This document shows, piece after piece, positions 26,995-36,934 of a stretch of DNA of 43,459 nt (positions are counted from its first letter, which is position 1; each line of letters begins with the position of its first letter). The stretch is taken from positions 1 through 43,459 of the forward strand of contig JAFGIP010000058.1 in the NCBI GenBank assembly GCA_016929525.1, in the 5' to 3' direction. Position numbers and translations under genes: made by a program. A model generated the notes under the pieces. It was not told the origin of the DNA. It ran no database searches and saw only the letters and a program-made list of their open reading frames with translations. Source of the DNA: Bacteroidales bacterium (GTDB taxonomy: Bacteria > Bacteroidota > Bacteroidia > Bacteroidales > UBA10428).

Positions 26995-28314
26995 TTATTT
27001 TTTTGGTTTCATAGTCTGGTAAGCAACATGCTGCATATAATTATCAAGAATGATAAGTGCAGTTTGTGCTTCAACCACAGGCCACACACGAGCAACGATA
27101 GTAGGATCTCTTCTGGTTACTGCAGCAAGTTCTTTATCTTCCAGGCTTACTTTATCAACAGTATGTTGTGGTTTGGCAATTGTTGGTGTGGGTTTTACAG
27201 CCACACGTGCAATAATATCTTGGCCTGTTGTAAGTCCTCCGGTAATTCCACCTGCATTGTTTGAATCGAAAACAACTTTCCCATTTTCGATATGCATAGT
27301 GTCATTACACTGTGAACCGGTCATATTTGCAGCTTCCAATCCACAGCCAACTTCAACGGCTTTAATAGTGCCAATACTCATGAGTTTCCCAAGTTCCCCG
27401 TCAAGTTTATTAAATACAGGTTCTCCCATTCCTGCCGGCACTCCTGTAACAACTACCTCGACAATACCACCTGAAGAGTCGCCACTTTTCATGATGTGCA
27501 CAATCTCATCATGCATAGCATCTGCTAAATCGGCATCGGGACAAAAGATCTTTGGATTGATCCCATATTTTTCTTTGATCTCGGTTTCATTATACACTGG
27601 TTTTTTAATCTCCGGGATTCTTTTTTCCAGATCAGCCAGAATTGCAGCCTTCTCAAAGAAGCGCATACCAGTTTTAAATTTATCAGAAGCAAAGAGTTCA
27701 AGATAAATCGGGTCATACTGTTTACGAACTTCACGATAAGCAGCTGCCTTTTTTTTAATCACATCCACCGGCATTTCGCCCATTCTGATACCAGCTGCCT
27801 CGCGAACAAATGACACCACTTCAATTCCATGGTCTTTAAGAATCTTTTTGGCAATAGTTCCGGCAGCTACAATAGTAGAAGTATACCTGCCACTAAAGAA
27901 ACCTGCTCCAACAGCATCGTCAAATTCTCCGTATTTCCGGTATGATGCATACGATGCATGGCCAGGTCTCGGAGTGCGGTTAGTAAGCTGATATTGTTCT
28001 ATATGCTCAAAGTGTCTGTCGACATTTGGAATAAGAATCACGAGGGGTGTGCCATTTGTGTAACCTTTATTTTTAAAGCCCGGCATAGTATCAGCTGCAT
28101 TCACACCACTATAAATAATCGGAACATCAGCTTCACGACGTGGCGAGGTCAGCTCTCCCTGACCAGGTTTTCGAAGCATTAATTCAACATAAATTTCTTC
28201 TTCAGTAAAATAATATCCGGGCGGAACCCCCTGAATATTGATGGATAGTCCTTCCTGGTATGAACCACCAGCTACAGTCGTTTTAAAAAGTGTTCCATGT
28301 GTGCATCCAAGCAT
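26995..28314 (-). CDS. aroC: Chorismate synthase, highly divergent
   Basis: Chorismate synthase removes the 3-phosphate and a proton from EPSP to give chorismate, with reduced FMN. From the ATG at 28314 the protein is 439 residues, about 80 longer than usual. Family blocks are clear: GTLFKTT, PPGYYF, RKPGQGELTSPRRE, NGTPLVILI, RPGHASY (His119), VAAGTIAKK and a late RRDPTIVARVWPVVEA. But the GESHG motif near the N-terminus reads GGSYQ here (Ser18 kept, His replaced by Tyr19), and the GGGRSSARET block reads GAGFFSGRYTS. Those positions contribute to catalysis and FMN binding. It lies between aroA and aroK in an intact reading frame, so it is probably functional. An earlier ATG (28359) overlaps aroA by 11 bp. 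Confidence 0.85.
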   Translation of the reverse strand: MLGCTHGTLFKTTVAGGSYQEGLSINIQGVPPGYYFTEEEIYVELMLRKPGQGELTSPRREADVPIIYSGVNAADTMPGFKNKGYTNGTPLVILIPNVDRHFEHIEQYQLTNRTPRPGHASYASYRKYGEFDDAVGAGFFSGRYTSTIVAAGTIAKKILKDHGIEVVSFVREAAGIRMGEMPVDVIKKKAAAYREVRKQYDPIYLELFASDKFKTGMRFFEKAAILADLEKRIPEIKKPVYNETEIKEKYGINPKIFCPDADLADAMHDEIVHIMKSGDSSGGIVEVVVTGVPAGMGEPVFNKLDGELGKLMSIGTIKAVEVGCGLEAANMTGSQCNDTMHIENGKVVFDSNNAGGITGGLTTGQDIIARVAVKPTPTIAKPQHTVDKVSLEDKELAAVTRRDPTIVARVWPVVEAQTALIILDNYMQHVAYQTMKPKK

Positions 28315-28348
28315 AATAATATAGTTTTTATGGTTTGTATTATTTCTG

Positions 28349-29611
28349 TTATTTTTCAAGTTTGGCTCCTAAAGCCCTTATATCATCGAAAAAAGAGGGG
28401 TATGTTACATTTACCGCTTCAGCAGTATCTATAATAGTCTCTCCGTTTGCTGCCATACCGGCAACAGCTAATGCCATTACCAAACGGTGATCATCATAGC
28501 CATGAACATTTGTACCTTCTAATATACTTTGTTTTATAACCATTCCGTCATCAAGTTCTTCCACTTCTGCTCCCATCTTTTTTAGTTCTGTTGTCATTGC
28601 CTTTATCCGATCACACTCTTTAAGCCTGGCCTGTGCCACATTCAACAAACGTGTTATTCCTTTTGCAAAACAACCAACAACAGCAAGAGCAGGCAGGGCA
28701 TCGGGAGTATCGTTCATATCAATATCAATCCCTGTAAGTTCTCCCCTCCTGACAAGTACCCAATCGTCTTTAAATTCCATCTTTAAGCCCATTTTTTTCA
28801 TGTAATCAAAAACTTTTTTATCACCCTGGTGATCGGTAAAATCAAGTCCCTTTATTAAAACTTCAGAGCCTGTAATTGCCGCTGCACAAAGAGCAAAAGT
28901 CGCTGATGAAAAATCTGCCGGAATAAACCTGTCGAAAGCTTTGAAGTATTGATTTCCTTTCACCCTGAACCAGTCGAGTCCTTTTTGCTCAAACTCAATG
29001 TCCTGACTTCTTAACCAGTCAAGTGTTATTTCCACATAGGGTTTTTCATGAAGGTTCTCAACCACAATTTCTGTATCTCCTGCTGCGAGGGGTGTAGAAA
29101 ATAGTAATGCAGTAAGAAACTGCGAACTGATCCCGTTTACGGTGGTCTTACCTCCCACTATAGGGCCCTGAACAGTAAACGGACACTTGTTATCTGCTTC
29201 TGATTGTACCTTTACACCGAGATTGCGAAGTGCTGAAAGTAAAGGGGTCATCGGACGTTTACGAACAGAGCTGTCGCCATCAAAAGTGACTGGATGAGAC
29301 GAAAGGGCAGCAAGTGCAGAAAATATTCTTAAAGTCGTACCGGAGTTTGCCACATCGATAAAACCCGCTTTATCACTTATTTTACCTCCAACACCGTCAA
29401 TTATCCAGCAAGATTCTTTTTCTTCGATACGGGCACCAAATGCTTTTGCTGCGCGAAAAGCAGATCTTGCATCCGCCGATTCCAACGGATTTCGAAGAAC
29501 CGACCTGCCATCTGCCATAGCTGCTACAGCAACCGCTCTGATGGTATGCGACTTTGAAGCAGGTATTCGTATTGCTCCTTCTAAGCTGGATTTTCTAACA
29601 TAAAATTTCAA
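28349..29611 (-). CDS. aroA: 3-phosphoshikimate 1-carboxyvinyltransferase (EPSP synthase)
   Basis: AroA transfers enolpyruvate from PEP to shikimate-3-phosphate. From the TTG at 29611 the protein has 420 residues. It has SKSHTIRAVAVA near the N-terminus, NSGTTLR, the GDSSVRKRPM block, ISSQFLTALL, KPYVEITLDWLR, DFSSATFALC, PDALPALA, RLKECDRI and the DDHRLVMALAVAG block. The NSGTTLR plus RKRPM plus SSQF set looks to me like the archaeal-type sequences more than the E. coli class. The start is a TTG: a longer TTG start at 29635 lies inside the promoter -7 box, so transcription would begin after it. aroC follows with a 34-nt gap. Confidence 0.94.
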   Translation of the reverse strand: MKFYVRKSSLEGAIRIPASKSHTIRAVAVAAMADGRSVLRNPLESADARSAFRAAKAFGARIEEKESCWIIDGVGGKISDKAGFIDVANSGTTLRIFSALAALSSHPVTFDGDSSVRKRPMTPLLSALRNLGVKVQSEADNKCPFTVQGPIVGGKTTVNGISSQFLTALLFSTPLAAGDTEIVVENLHEKPYVEITLDWLRSQDIEFEQKGLDWFRVKGNQYFKAFDRFIPADFSSATFALCAAAITGSEVLIKGLDFTDHQGDKKVFDYMKKMGLKMEFKDDWVLVRRGELTGIDIDMNDTPDALPALAVVGCFAKGITRLLNVAQARLKECDRIKAMTTELKKMGAEVEELDDGMVIKQSILEGTNVHGYDDHRLVMALAVAGMAANGETIIDTAEAVNVTYPSFFDDIRALGAKLEK

Positions 29612-29632
29612 TCTTTTCTTTTTATCAGCTCG

Positions 29633-29665
29633 CAAAAATAAGGGTAACTAAACACATATACAAAA
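29633..29665 (-). promoter_or_regulatory. Strong Bacteroidota-type promoter for aroA-aroC-aroK
   Basis: On the minus strand a -33 TTTTG is followed after 20 nt by TATTTTTG (plus-strand 29633-29640), which fits the TTTG-N19/21-TAnnTTTG consensus for the primary sigma factor of this phylum. Transcription should start near 29626, about 15 nt ahead of the TTG codon at 29611. This is the best complete promoter I saw in the window. Confidence 0.75.
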
Positions 29666-29735
29666 TATTGCATTTAATTAGCTGACATTCCCAAAAATGA
29701 GATAAGAAAATTATAGAAATATTTGTGCTGGGCAG

Positions 29736-32360
29736 TTAAATGTCAAGGGTCATCTGAGATGCTCCTTTATCATCTTTTTCAATATCAATATCCAACTCAA
29801 TATCAGGGGTATCAATTCCTTCCACTGTCTGCTTCAACGGTTCAAGTTCTTCCACTTTTTTTATTTCATAATTAGATAACCGCTTACCTTTTGCCTTAAA
29901 ACCTTTTACTGCAATGAACGACTCAATATCGATTTCTTCTTCTTCACGGTTTTTATGTTTACCTCCAAATATCAGTTTAAATCGCGGATGTTCTTCGTCA
30001 GTGATATGAATGAACTTTGTATCAGCATCTTCAGACAAATAGTATTGAGGCCTGCCATTTACATCTGCCTGGAAACGTTTAACATAGTAATATTTCTGAT
30101 CGTTATCGTAATAAACCACAGTATAAACCTTCTGCTCATCGTTCTTATCCATCTTAACAATGCCCTCTTCAAAATGAGTGGTAATTTCAGGTTTATAAGT
30201 GCAGAACATACCCGAGCTATAGAATACCAGTATCCTGTCGACGGTCTGGAATTCTCCGATATAATCTCCCCTGTTTTCCATATTCAATCTCTGGACTTCA
30301 GGATCAAACCAGAATTTTTGTCCGCCAAGGGTAGAACCTATTTTTTCTTTCAGTTCAATCCGGTGAATCGCATATTTAGTAAGAATATTACCCATTGAAC
30401 CCTTACCCTTAATGGCGAGCTGGCTGAAATCGAAATCGATATTAAGATTACGCAAACGTGGTCTGGGTTTAAGAATCACCTTCAGTATTTCTGCTTCACC
30501 ATTTGGATTAATGGTAAGATGAAGTACTCGTGATCCGTTGGTACCTTTTGTCAGGTCATATTCCTTATCTCTTGTGAGGCCTGTAATTGCGCATCGCTTT
30601 GCCATTATTACTCCATTCAGACCATCCCGGTAAATAACATTATAAGTTGTGCGATTATCGTTTTTACGAAATACAGCTGCGTGTATAATATTTTTACCCA
30701 CAAAAGTTTTATCAGTAACCCTGGTAATTAAATATTTACCATCCCGGCGGATTACAATTATATCATCAATGTCGGAACAATCGGATATAAACTCCTCTTT
30801 CCTTAAACTGGTGCCAATAAAACCCTCATCACGGTTCATGTATAGTTTTTCATTGGCTACAACAACATGAGTTGCCTCTATTGTACCAAAACTGCGTATT
30901 TCTGTTTTTCTTTCACGTCCCTTACCATATTTTTTCTTTATTTGTTTGAAATAATTTATTGTAAAAGGTACAATATGATCGATATGATTTTTTACTTCAT
31001 CGATCTCGGCTTCGACAGACTTTATATGCTCATCGGCTTTGAAAGAACTGTATTTTGAAATTCTTTTAATGGGAATGTTGGAAAGCCTTATACAATCTTC
31101 GCGGGTTATTTTACGACGTAAATTCTTTACAAATGGTTTGAGGCTGTTATCAATTGTATCAATTATTTCCTCTTCGGTTTTACATGTTTTGATATGCTCA
31201 TAAAGCTCATTTTCAATAAATATCTTCTCGAGTGAATACAGGTGCCATTCTTCATCAAGTTCATTTAATCTTATCTCAAGCTCAAGTTTAAGAAGTTTAA
31301 GGGTATGATCAGCCGAATGCTTAAGAATATCTGTCACCCCCATAAAATACGGCTTATCATTTTCTATGATACAGGAGTTTGGTGATATCGGAACTTCACA
31401 GTCGGTGAATGCGTAAAGTGCATCGATCATCTTATCGGGTGAAATACCGGGGGCAAGGTGTATGAGTATTTCAACATCATTTGCGGTATTATCATCGATC
31501 TTTTTCAGCTTGATCTTTCCTTTTTCATTTGCTTTGATTATGCTTTCGATGATGCTGGTGGTTGTACGACCATAAGGTACTTCTGTTACTGCCAGTGTTT
31601 TGTTATCAATTTTTGATATCCTGGCTCTGACTTTTATAGCCCCACCTCTTATTCCATCATTATATTTATTGACTTCCATCAATCCGCCCGTAGGGAAATC
31701 CGGATACAATGCAAAGCTTTTCCCCTCAAGATGTGCTACACAGGCATCGAGCAGTTCATTGAAATTGTGAGGCAGAATCTTAGATGCCAGTCCTACCGCA
31801 ATCCCTTCGACACCCTGGGCAAGCAATAGTGGAAATTTCACAGGTAGAGTTACAGGTTCTTTGTTTCTGCCATCGTAAGAAAGTTTCCATGATGTTGTTT
31901 TTGGATTAAAAACAACTTCCAGTGCTAATTTTGTTAACCTTGCCTCAATATAGCGTGGAGCTGCCGCCCCGTCTCCGGTAAGTATATTTCCCCAGTTACC
32001 CTGTGTATCAATAAGCAGTTCTTTTTGTCCCAGCTGGACCAGAGCATCACCGATAGATGCATCACCATGCGGATGAAACTGCATGGTATGACCGATGATA
32101 TTGGCAACTTTGTTATATCGTCCGTCGTCCAAACGTCGCATTGCATGCAGAATTCTCCTTTGAACCGGTTTCAGACCATCGTCGATATGAGGCACAGCAC
32201 GTTCGAGTATAACATACGATGCATAATCAAGAAACCAGTCCTGGTACATTCCCGATAACTTTGTAACGTGAGTCGCTTTCTGATGATCGGTCAGTTCAGG
32301 TTCCTCAATATTCTCCTCTTCAGGTGATTCCTCTAATTTATCTAATTCTTCCTGACTCAT
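29736..32360 (-). CDS. parC: DNA topoisomerase IV subunit A
   Basis: ParC makes the double-strand break by which topoisomerase IV unlinks daughter chromosomes. The 874-residue protein has an acidic N-terminal stretch, then the breakage-reunion domain from about residue 35 with LKPVQRRILHAM, FHPHGDASIGDALV and AAAPRYIEARL, where Tyr137 is the DNA-linking tyrosine. The GVEGIAVGLASKILPHNF block and a long coiled-coil stretch follow. The C-terminal part (about 490-800) is a beta-pinwheel, shorter and more divergent than GyrA's, without a clear GyrA box, supporting ParC. The last 40 residues are acidic. It follows parE with a 21-nt gap. Confidence 0.93.
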   Translation of the reverse strand: MSQEELDKLEESPEEENIEEPELTDHQKATHVTKLSGMYQDWFLDYASYVILERAVPHIDDGLKPVQRRILHAMRRLDDGRYNKVANIIGHTMQFHPHGDASIGDALVQLGQKELLIDTQGNWGNILTGDGAAAPRYIEARLTKLALEVVFNPKTTSWKLSYDGRNKEPVTLPVKFPLLLAQGVEGIAVGLASKILPHNFNELLDACVAHLEGKSFALYPDFPTGGLMEVNKYNDGIRGGAIKVRARISKIDNKTLAVTEVPYGRTTTSIIESIIKANEKGKIKLKKIDDNTANDVEILIHLAPGISPDKMIDALYAFTDCEVPISPNSCIIENDKPYFMGVTDILKHSADHTLKLLKLELEIRLNELDEEWHLYSLEKIFIENELYEHIKTCKTEEEIIDTIDNSLKPFVKNLRRKITREDCIRLSNIPIKRISKYSSFKADEHIKSVEAEIDEVKNHIDHIVPFTINYFKQIKKKYGKGRERKTEIRSFGTIEATHVVVANEKLYMNRDEGFIGTSLRKEEFISDCSDIDDIIVIRRDGKYLITRVTDKTFVGKNIIHAAVFRKNDNRTTYNVIYRDGLNGVIMAKRCAITGLTRDKEYDLTKGTNGSRVLHLTINPNGEAEILKVILKPRPRLRNLNIDFDFSQLAIKGKGSMGNILTKYAIHRIELKEKIGSTLGGQKFWFDPEVQRLNMENRGDYIGEFQTVDRILVFYSSGMFCTYKPEITTHFEEGIVKMDKNDEQKVYTVVYYDNDQKYYYVKRFQADVNGRPQYYLSEDADTKFIHITDEEHPRFKLIFGGKHKNREEEEIDIESFIAVKGFKAKGKRLSNYEIKKVEELEPLKQTVEGIDTPDIELDIDIEKDDKGASQMTLDI

Positions 32361-32381
32361 CTGTTCTTCAGTTTGTTCAAA

Positions 32382-34223
32382 TTATGCTTCTACAAGGTCT
32401 TTTTCCACACGCAGATTTTCGATAATAAAATCCTGTCTTTCGGGTGTGTTTTTACCCATATAGAATGGCAGTAATCTGTTCACTGTGTCCTCTTTCTTTA
32501 AAGAAACAGGATCCAGGCGCATATCCTTGCCGATAAAATGTTTGAATTCTTCCGGGGAAATTTCACCCAATCCTTTAAAACGTGTAATTTCCGGATTACC
32601 TCCGAGTTTATTTATAGCTTCATGCTTTTCTTCTTCACTGTAGCAGTATATAGTTTTCTTTTTATCTCTTACCCTGAAAAGCGGAGTTTGTAAAATATAA
32701 ACATGCCCGCGTCTTACGAGTTCCGGAAAGAACTGAAGAAAGAAGGTAAGAAGCAATAGTCTGATATGCATACCATCGACGTCGGCATCAGTAGCAATTA
32801 CAACATTGTGATACCTGAGATTATCAATATCATCTTCGATATTAAGGGCAGCCTGAAGTAAATTAAATTCTTCATTTTCGTATACTATCTTTTTGGTAAG
32901 ACCAAAGCAATTCAATGGTTTACCTTTTAAACTGAAAACAGCCTGAGTGTTTACATCCCTTGATTTTGTTATTGAGCCGCTGGCAGAATCTCCTTCTGTA
33001 ATGAAGATGGTTGTCTCCAGTTTTCTTTCATCGTTTGAATTAAGATGTACCCGGCAGTCGCGAAGCTTTTTATTATGCAGGCTAACCTTTTTGGCTCTTT
33101 CTCTTGCAAGCTTTTGAATCCCTGATATAGCTTTACGCTCTTTTTCCGATTCCAGTATCTTTCTGTAAATAGCGTCGGCAATGTTCTGATGTTTATGCAG
33201 ATAATCGTCGAGATGTTTTTTAAGGAATTCGTTAATGTATTTTGAAACTGAAGGCCCTTTTGGGCCGATATCTTTAGATCCTAGTTTTGTTTTTGTCTGC
33301 GATTCAAATACAGGTTCTTCAACTTTAATGCTAATCGCAGTAATTATTGAAGCCCTGATATCGGACGAATCAAAATTTTTATTGTAAAATTCTCTGATGG
33401 TGCGAACATAAGCTTCCCGGAATGCCTGCAGATGTGTACCTCCCTGAGTTGTGTTTTGTCCGTTTACAAAAGAAAAATAAGTTTCGCCGTATTGATTTCC
33501 GTGAGTAATTGCAACCTCCATGTCATCTTCTTTTAAATGAATTATAGGGTACAATCCCTCAGAACTCATGTTTTCTTCCAGAAGATCAAGCAATCCGTTC
33601 TTAGAAACAAACTTCTGCCCGTTCAGATTAATAATAAGTCCGGCATTCAGGTAAGTATAATTCCTTACCAGAGCTTCTACATAATCCTGTATATAACGAA
33701 AGTTGCCAAAAAGCTGTCCGTCAGGTATAAACTCAACCAGGGTGCCATTTTTTTCTGAAGACGGCGATTCATTACTCTCGTCAATAAGGTTGCCTTCAGA
33801 GAAGGTAACCGACTTCATAATGCTTTCACGAAATGCCCTTATTTCAAAGCGAGTTGATAAAGCATTGACAGCTTTGATACCAACACCATTCAGTCCGACT
33901 GATTTTTTAAAAACTTTTGAATCATACTTGGCACCGGTATTCATTTTAGATGCAACATCCCTGAGTTTTCCTAACGGTATGCCGCGTCCATAGTCGCGCA
34001 CTGTAATGATATTTTCATTGATGGTAATATCGATCTGCTTACCAAATCCCATCATATATTCATCGATGGAATTGTCAAGTACCTCTTTCAATAAAATATA
34101 GATCCCATCGTCTTTGGAAGAACCGTCACCCAGCTTGCCGATATACATTCCCGGTCGGCGTCGGATGTGTTCCCTCCAGTCTAATGTTTTAATTGTATCT
34201 TCTGAATAATTCGCTACCGACAT
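32382..34223 (-). CDS. parE: DNA topoisomerase IV subunit B
   Basis: ParE is the ATPase half of topoisomerase IV. From the ATG at 34223 the protein is 613 residues. It has the GHKL ATP site: [20 protein letters not shown], and [15 protein letters not shown]. The transducer domain follows, then the TOPRIM domain with TEGDSASGS and [10 protein letters not shown], and the [13 protein letters not shown] end block. The start was chosen because a strong ribosome binding site (AAAGGAGG, 34231-34238) sits 7 nt before it and a promoter -7 box a little further. An upstream in-frame ATG (34286) would precede the promoter. The gene is followed by parC. Confidence 0.94.
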   Translation of the reverse strand: MSVANYSEDTIKTLDWREHIRRRPGMYIGKLGDGSSKDDGIYILLKEVLDNSIDEYMMGFGKQIDITINENIITVRDYGRGIPLGKLRDVASKMNTGAKYDSKVFKKSVGLNGVGIKAVNALSTRFEIRAFRESIMKSVTFSEGNLIDESNESPSSEKNGTLVEFIPDGQLFGNFRYIQDYVEALVRNYTYLNAGLIINLNGQKFVSKNGLLDLLEENMSSEGLYPIIHLKEDDMEVAITHGNQYGETYFSFVNGQNTTQGGTHLQAFREAYVRTIREFYNKNFDSSDIRASIITAISIKVEEPVFESQTKTKLGSKDIGPKGPSVSKYINEFLKKHLDDYLHKHQNIADAIYRKILESEKERKAISGIQKLARERAKKVSLHNKKLRDCRVHLNSNDERKLETTIFITEGDSASGSITKSRDVNTQAVFSLKGKPLNCFGLTKKIVYENEEFNLLQAALNIEDDIDNLRYHNVVIATDADVDGMHIRLLLLTFFLQFFPELVRRGHVYILQTPLFRVRDKKKTIYCYSEEEKHEAINKLGGNPEITRFKGLGEISPEEFKHFIGKDMRLDPVSLKKEDTVNRLLPFYMGKNTPERQDFIIENLRVEKDLVEA

Positions 34224-34230
34224 AATCAAT

Positions 34231-34250
34231 CCTCCTTTGCGACAAATATA
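34231..34250 (-). promoter_or_regulatory. Promoter -7 box and strong Shine-Dalgarno of parE
   Basis: TATATTTG (plus-strand 34243-34250) matches TAnnTTTG. Downstream on the minus strand AAAGGAGG (34231-34238) is a near-perfect Shine-Dalgarno 7 nt before the parE ATG. Such strong ribosome sites are uncommon in this phylum. There is no clear TTTG at -33. The upstream stretch (34251-34445) holds a small ACCTGT/ACAGGT inverted repeat (34286-34302) and no gene. Confidence 0.6.
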
Positions 34251-34447
34251 GATAATATGGGGCTGGCTGTTAAATTTGTTTATCAACCTGTAATTAACAG
34301 GTCGTATTGTTGAAATGTTAGTAAAAAAATGGCAACAGGCTATACTGAAATAATAACATATCTTATTACATAAATTTACTTACAAACATAACATCTGATA
34401 CTGATATACCAGGGTTTGAGATTTTGGAATTTGATATTATATAAAAA

Positions 34448-34471
34448 GGCAAGAACTGAATAGTTCTTGCC
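34448..34471 (-). terminator. Rho-independent terminator of the DoxX-like gene
   Basis: GGCAAGAACT (34448-34457) and AGTTCTTGCC (34462-34471) form a perfect 10-bp stem with a 4-nt loop. On the minus strand the stem runs into TTTTTATATAATATC. It lies about 100 nt after the stop of the DoxX-like gene at 34571. Confidence 0.88.
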
Positions 34472-34570
34472 ATAGGGTGTCAATCAATCAATAACTTAAA
34501 ATTAGCTAGCCCCGAAATTACAAAATTCAAGGCACATATACAATATTTTACAATTTTTATATTATAAGAC

Positions 34571-34924
34571 TTATTTTTTCAGAATTCCTGAGTATGTAAG
34601 AGCAGCACCCATCAGGCCAACATCTTTCAGCAATGCTGTTACATTACCCTGAACGAGGTTAACAGCGTCCGGTAAATGGATAATAACAGCTGTAAGCAGA
34701 AGGTATAAAGCTAATAAAAGTGTTGTCAAACGTGCTTTGAAATTAATTACAATACTAATAGCTGCCAATAAAAGAGCTAGCCCTGTAATATAAACCAGTC
34801 CTTCAGCAAAAGGCAAGAATTCTATTTGCTTTGCCATATTCGAAGGACGTAAAAAATGAATTATGCCAAAACCCAGGAAAGGTACAGCATAAAGAAACCG
34901 ACCAAGTGAATAAAGAATTTTCAT
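34571..34924 (-). CDS. DoxX-family small membrane protein
   Basis: A 117-residue integral membrane protein with four predicted TM helices (about 5-25, 42-62, 65-85, 95-115). GRFLYAVPFLGFGIIHFLRP near the N-terminus is the usual opening of DoxX/DoxD-like proteins, and the spacing of the hydrophobic segments fits. DoxX relatives have been tied to redox or membrane functions, but this one has no diagnostic catalytic residue and its role is unknown. It is a single gene between parE and lysS, with its own terminator. Confidence 0.8.
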   Translation of the reverse strand: MKILYSLGRFLYAVPFLGFGIIHFLRPSNMAKQIEFLPFAEGLVYITGLALLLAAISIVINFKARLTTLLLALYLLLTAVIIHLPDAVNLVQGNVTALLKDVGLMGAALTYSGILKK

Positions 34925-35008
34925 AATAATGTAATTAAGGTTAATATTTATGGGATAATATTTAATTCAATTGTTACCCTTTAAAAACATCCAAATACAT
35001 TCTGCTCA

Positions 35009-36742
35009 TTATAAAGGATTATCAATCCACATTTTAACCTCATCCTGCGTAGGATTCTTCAGCCCCAGCTTATTCTTTTTGTTAAATCCGCACAGATCCT
35101 GGTGAAGCTTTTTATACTTTTCTACCTTTCTTAATGCTCCCAGTGTTTTATACCCCATTTTTTGCAATGGCTCAACCCAGTCTTCAGGTATACCTGCTTT
35201 TCTAAATTTTTCAGGACTATCAACAGAGTCTTTCTTTTCAGGTCTCATTTGAGGAAAGAACAATACATCCTGTATGCTTGGCTGATTAGTCAACAGCATT
35301 GTTAATCGGTCGATGCCAATTCCCATACCTGAAGTCGGAGGCATACCATATTCGAGGGCACGAATAAAATCATAGTCGATATACATTGCTTCGTCATCAC
35401 CCTTTTCAGAAAGTTTAAGCTGTTCCTGGAATCGTTCAAGCTGATCGACAGGATCGTTCAGTTCTGAATAGGCATTACAAAGTTCTTGTCCATTAACAAT
35501 AAGTTCAAACCGTTCAGTCAGATCAGGATTGCTTCTATGCTTTTTACAAAGTGGTGACATTTCCAACGGGTAATCAATAATAAATGTAGGCTGTATAAGA
35601 TGATCTTCAACTTTTTCTCCAAAAATCTCATCTATCAGTTTGCCTTTGCCCATAGATTCATCAATCTCAATACTAAGGTCTTTACAGGTTTTTCTTAACT
35701 GTTCTTCATTCATTCCTGAGATGTCAACGCCAGTATATTCTTTGATTGAATCAATCATTGAGAGGCGTTTGAATGGTCTTTTAAAATCGATTTCCTTCTC
35801 ACCGACTTTTACTTTGGTTGTTCCGTTCAGATCAAATGCTGTCTTTTCAATCATCTCTTCCGTGAAATCCATCATCCAGTTATAGTCTTTGTAAGCAACA
35901 TAAATCTCCATGACTGTAAACTCAGGGTTATGAGTCCGGTCCATGCCTTCATTACGGAAATCTTTCGAAAATTCATATACCCCTTCATATCCGCCAACTA
36001 TCAGCCTTTTTAAATATAATTCATTGGCTATTCTGAGATATAAAGGAATATCGAGTGTGTTATGATGCGTAATAAACGGCCTTGCAGCAGCGCCACCCGG
36101 AATTGATTGCAGAATTGGGGTTTCCACTTCAAGATATCCCCTGGAATTAAACAGTTCTCTCAGCGAGTTATATATTTTCGTTCTTTTTATAAAAACATCT
36201 TTTACTTTCGGATTTATAACCAGATCAACATAACGTTGGCGATATCGGAATTCAGGATCAGTGACAGCATCATATACCTTCCCGTCTTTTTCTTTAACAA
36301 TTGGCAAAGGCCTTAAAGCCTTCGATAATATCTTCAGTTCTTTAACATGAATTGATATCTCACCCATCTGCGTTTTAAAAACGAACCCTCGTACACCTAC
36401 AAAATCACCAATATCAAGAAGTTTTTTAAAAATATTATTGTATGTGGTTTTATCCTCTCCCGGGCAAATATCATCGCGTGTTATATACAATTGAATTCTC
36501 CCGGCATGGTCTTGTAATTCTGCAAAAGAGGCTTTACCCATAATTCTTTTACCCATTAAACGGCCTGCTACTGATACATCCAGGAAATTGTTTTTTTCTG
36601 CCGAGTACTGTTTCTTAATTTCTGTTGACGTGGTATTTACCGGATATGCTTCTGCCGGGAATGGATCAATACCTAATTCCCGCAGCTCGGCTAACGATTG
36701 TCTTCTTATTTGTTCCTGTTCGCTTAATTCACCCAGATTCAT
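35009..36742 (-). CDS. lysS: Lysyl-tRNA synthetase, class II
   Basis: LysS charges tRNA-Lys. The 577-residue protein has an N-terminal OB-fold anticodon-binding domain (about 55-160) and a class II catalytic domain with motif 1 at FLKRT..., motif 2 with [20 protein letters not shown], and motif 3 with [13 protein letters not shown]. It ends in about 60 extra residues after the catalytic core ([24 protein letters not shown] and on), as I recall from other Bacteroidota LysS proteins. The ATG at 36742 directly precedes the usual [12 protein letters not shown] start. It is its own transcription unit. Confidence 0.96.
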   Translation of the reverse strand: MNLGELSEQEQIRRQSLAELRELGIDPFPAEAYPVNTTSTEIKKQYSAEKNNFLDVSVAGRLMGKRIMGKASFAELQDHAGRIQLYITRDDICPGEDKTTYNNIFKKLLDIGDFVGVRGFVFKTQMGEISIHVKELKILSKALRPLPIVKEKDGKVYDAVTDPEFRYRQRYVDLVINPKVKDVFIKRTKIYNSLRELFNSRGYLEVETPILQSIPGGAAARPFITHHNTLDIPLYLRIANELYLKRLIVGGYEGVYEFSKDFRNEGMDRTHNPEFTVMEIYVAYKDYNWMMDFTEEMIEKTAFDLNGTTKVKVGEKEIDFKRPFKRLSMIDSIKEYTGVDISGMNEEQLRKTCKDLSIEIDESMGKGKLIDEIFGEKVEDHLIQPTFIIDYPLEMSPLCKKHRSNPDLTERFELIVNGQELCNAYSELNDPVDQLERFQEQLKLSEKGDDEAMYIDYDFIRALEYGMPPTSGMGIGIDRLTMLLTNQPSIQDVLFFPQMRPEKKDSVDSPEKFRKAGIPEDWVEPLQKMGYKTLGALRKVEKYKKLHQDLCGFNKKNKLGLKNPTQDEVKMWIDNPL

Positions 36743-36764
36743 CTAAAATCTTTTAAATATTCTG

Positions 36765-36772
36765 CAAATATA
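36765..36772 (-). promoter_or_regulatory. Probable -7 box (TATATTTG) of lysS
   Basis: The plus-strand CAAATATA reads TATATTTG on the minus strand, 22 nt before the lysS ATG. The nearest upstream TTG is 16 nt away, short of the usual -33 spacing, so only the -7 box is convincing. Confidence 0.5.
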
Positions 36773-36901
36773 TAAATTAAGTTTAGCTCAATGTTTTTTT
36801 AAAATCTCTATTGCCCAATATGATTTTTTATCACAGAACTACAAAGAAAAATAAGATTTTAACAGAGAATGAATTTTTTCAGGCTTATTATTATTTCTGT
36901 C

Positions 36902-36909
36902 TAACTTTG
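36902..36909 (+). promoter_or_regulatory. Probable -7 box (TAACTTTG) of lipA
   Basis: TAACTTTG fits TAnnTTTG, 25 nt before the lipA ATG at 36935. No TTTG is visible at -33. Confidence 0.5.
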
Positions 36910-36934
36910 TTTTTTCATTTTAAAGAAAAAATTG

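Noticed and set aside
27050-27706. 218-codon plus-strand frame inside aroC
   Set aside because: Antisense shadow of the AroC reading frame; its composition is the complement of conserved codons.
26995-28314. aroC as pseudogene
   Set aside because: The frame is intact over 439 codons, several family blocks remain and it sits within an aro operon, so divergence is a better reading than decay.
34286-34302. ACCTGT/ACAGGT inverted repeat upstream of parE
   Set aside because: Only 6 bp, and no regulator or second copy is visible, so I do not call it an operator.
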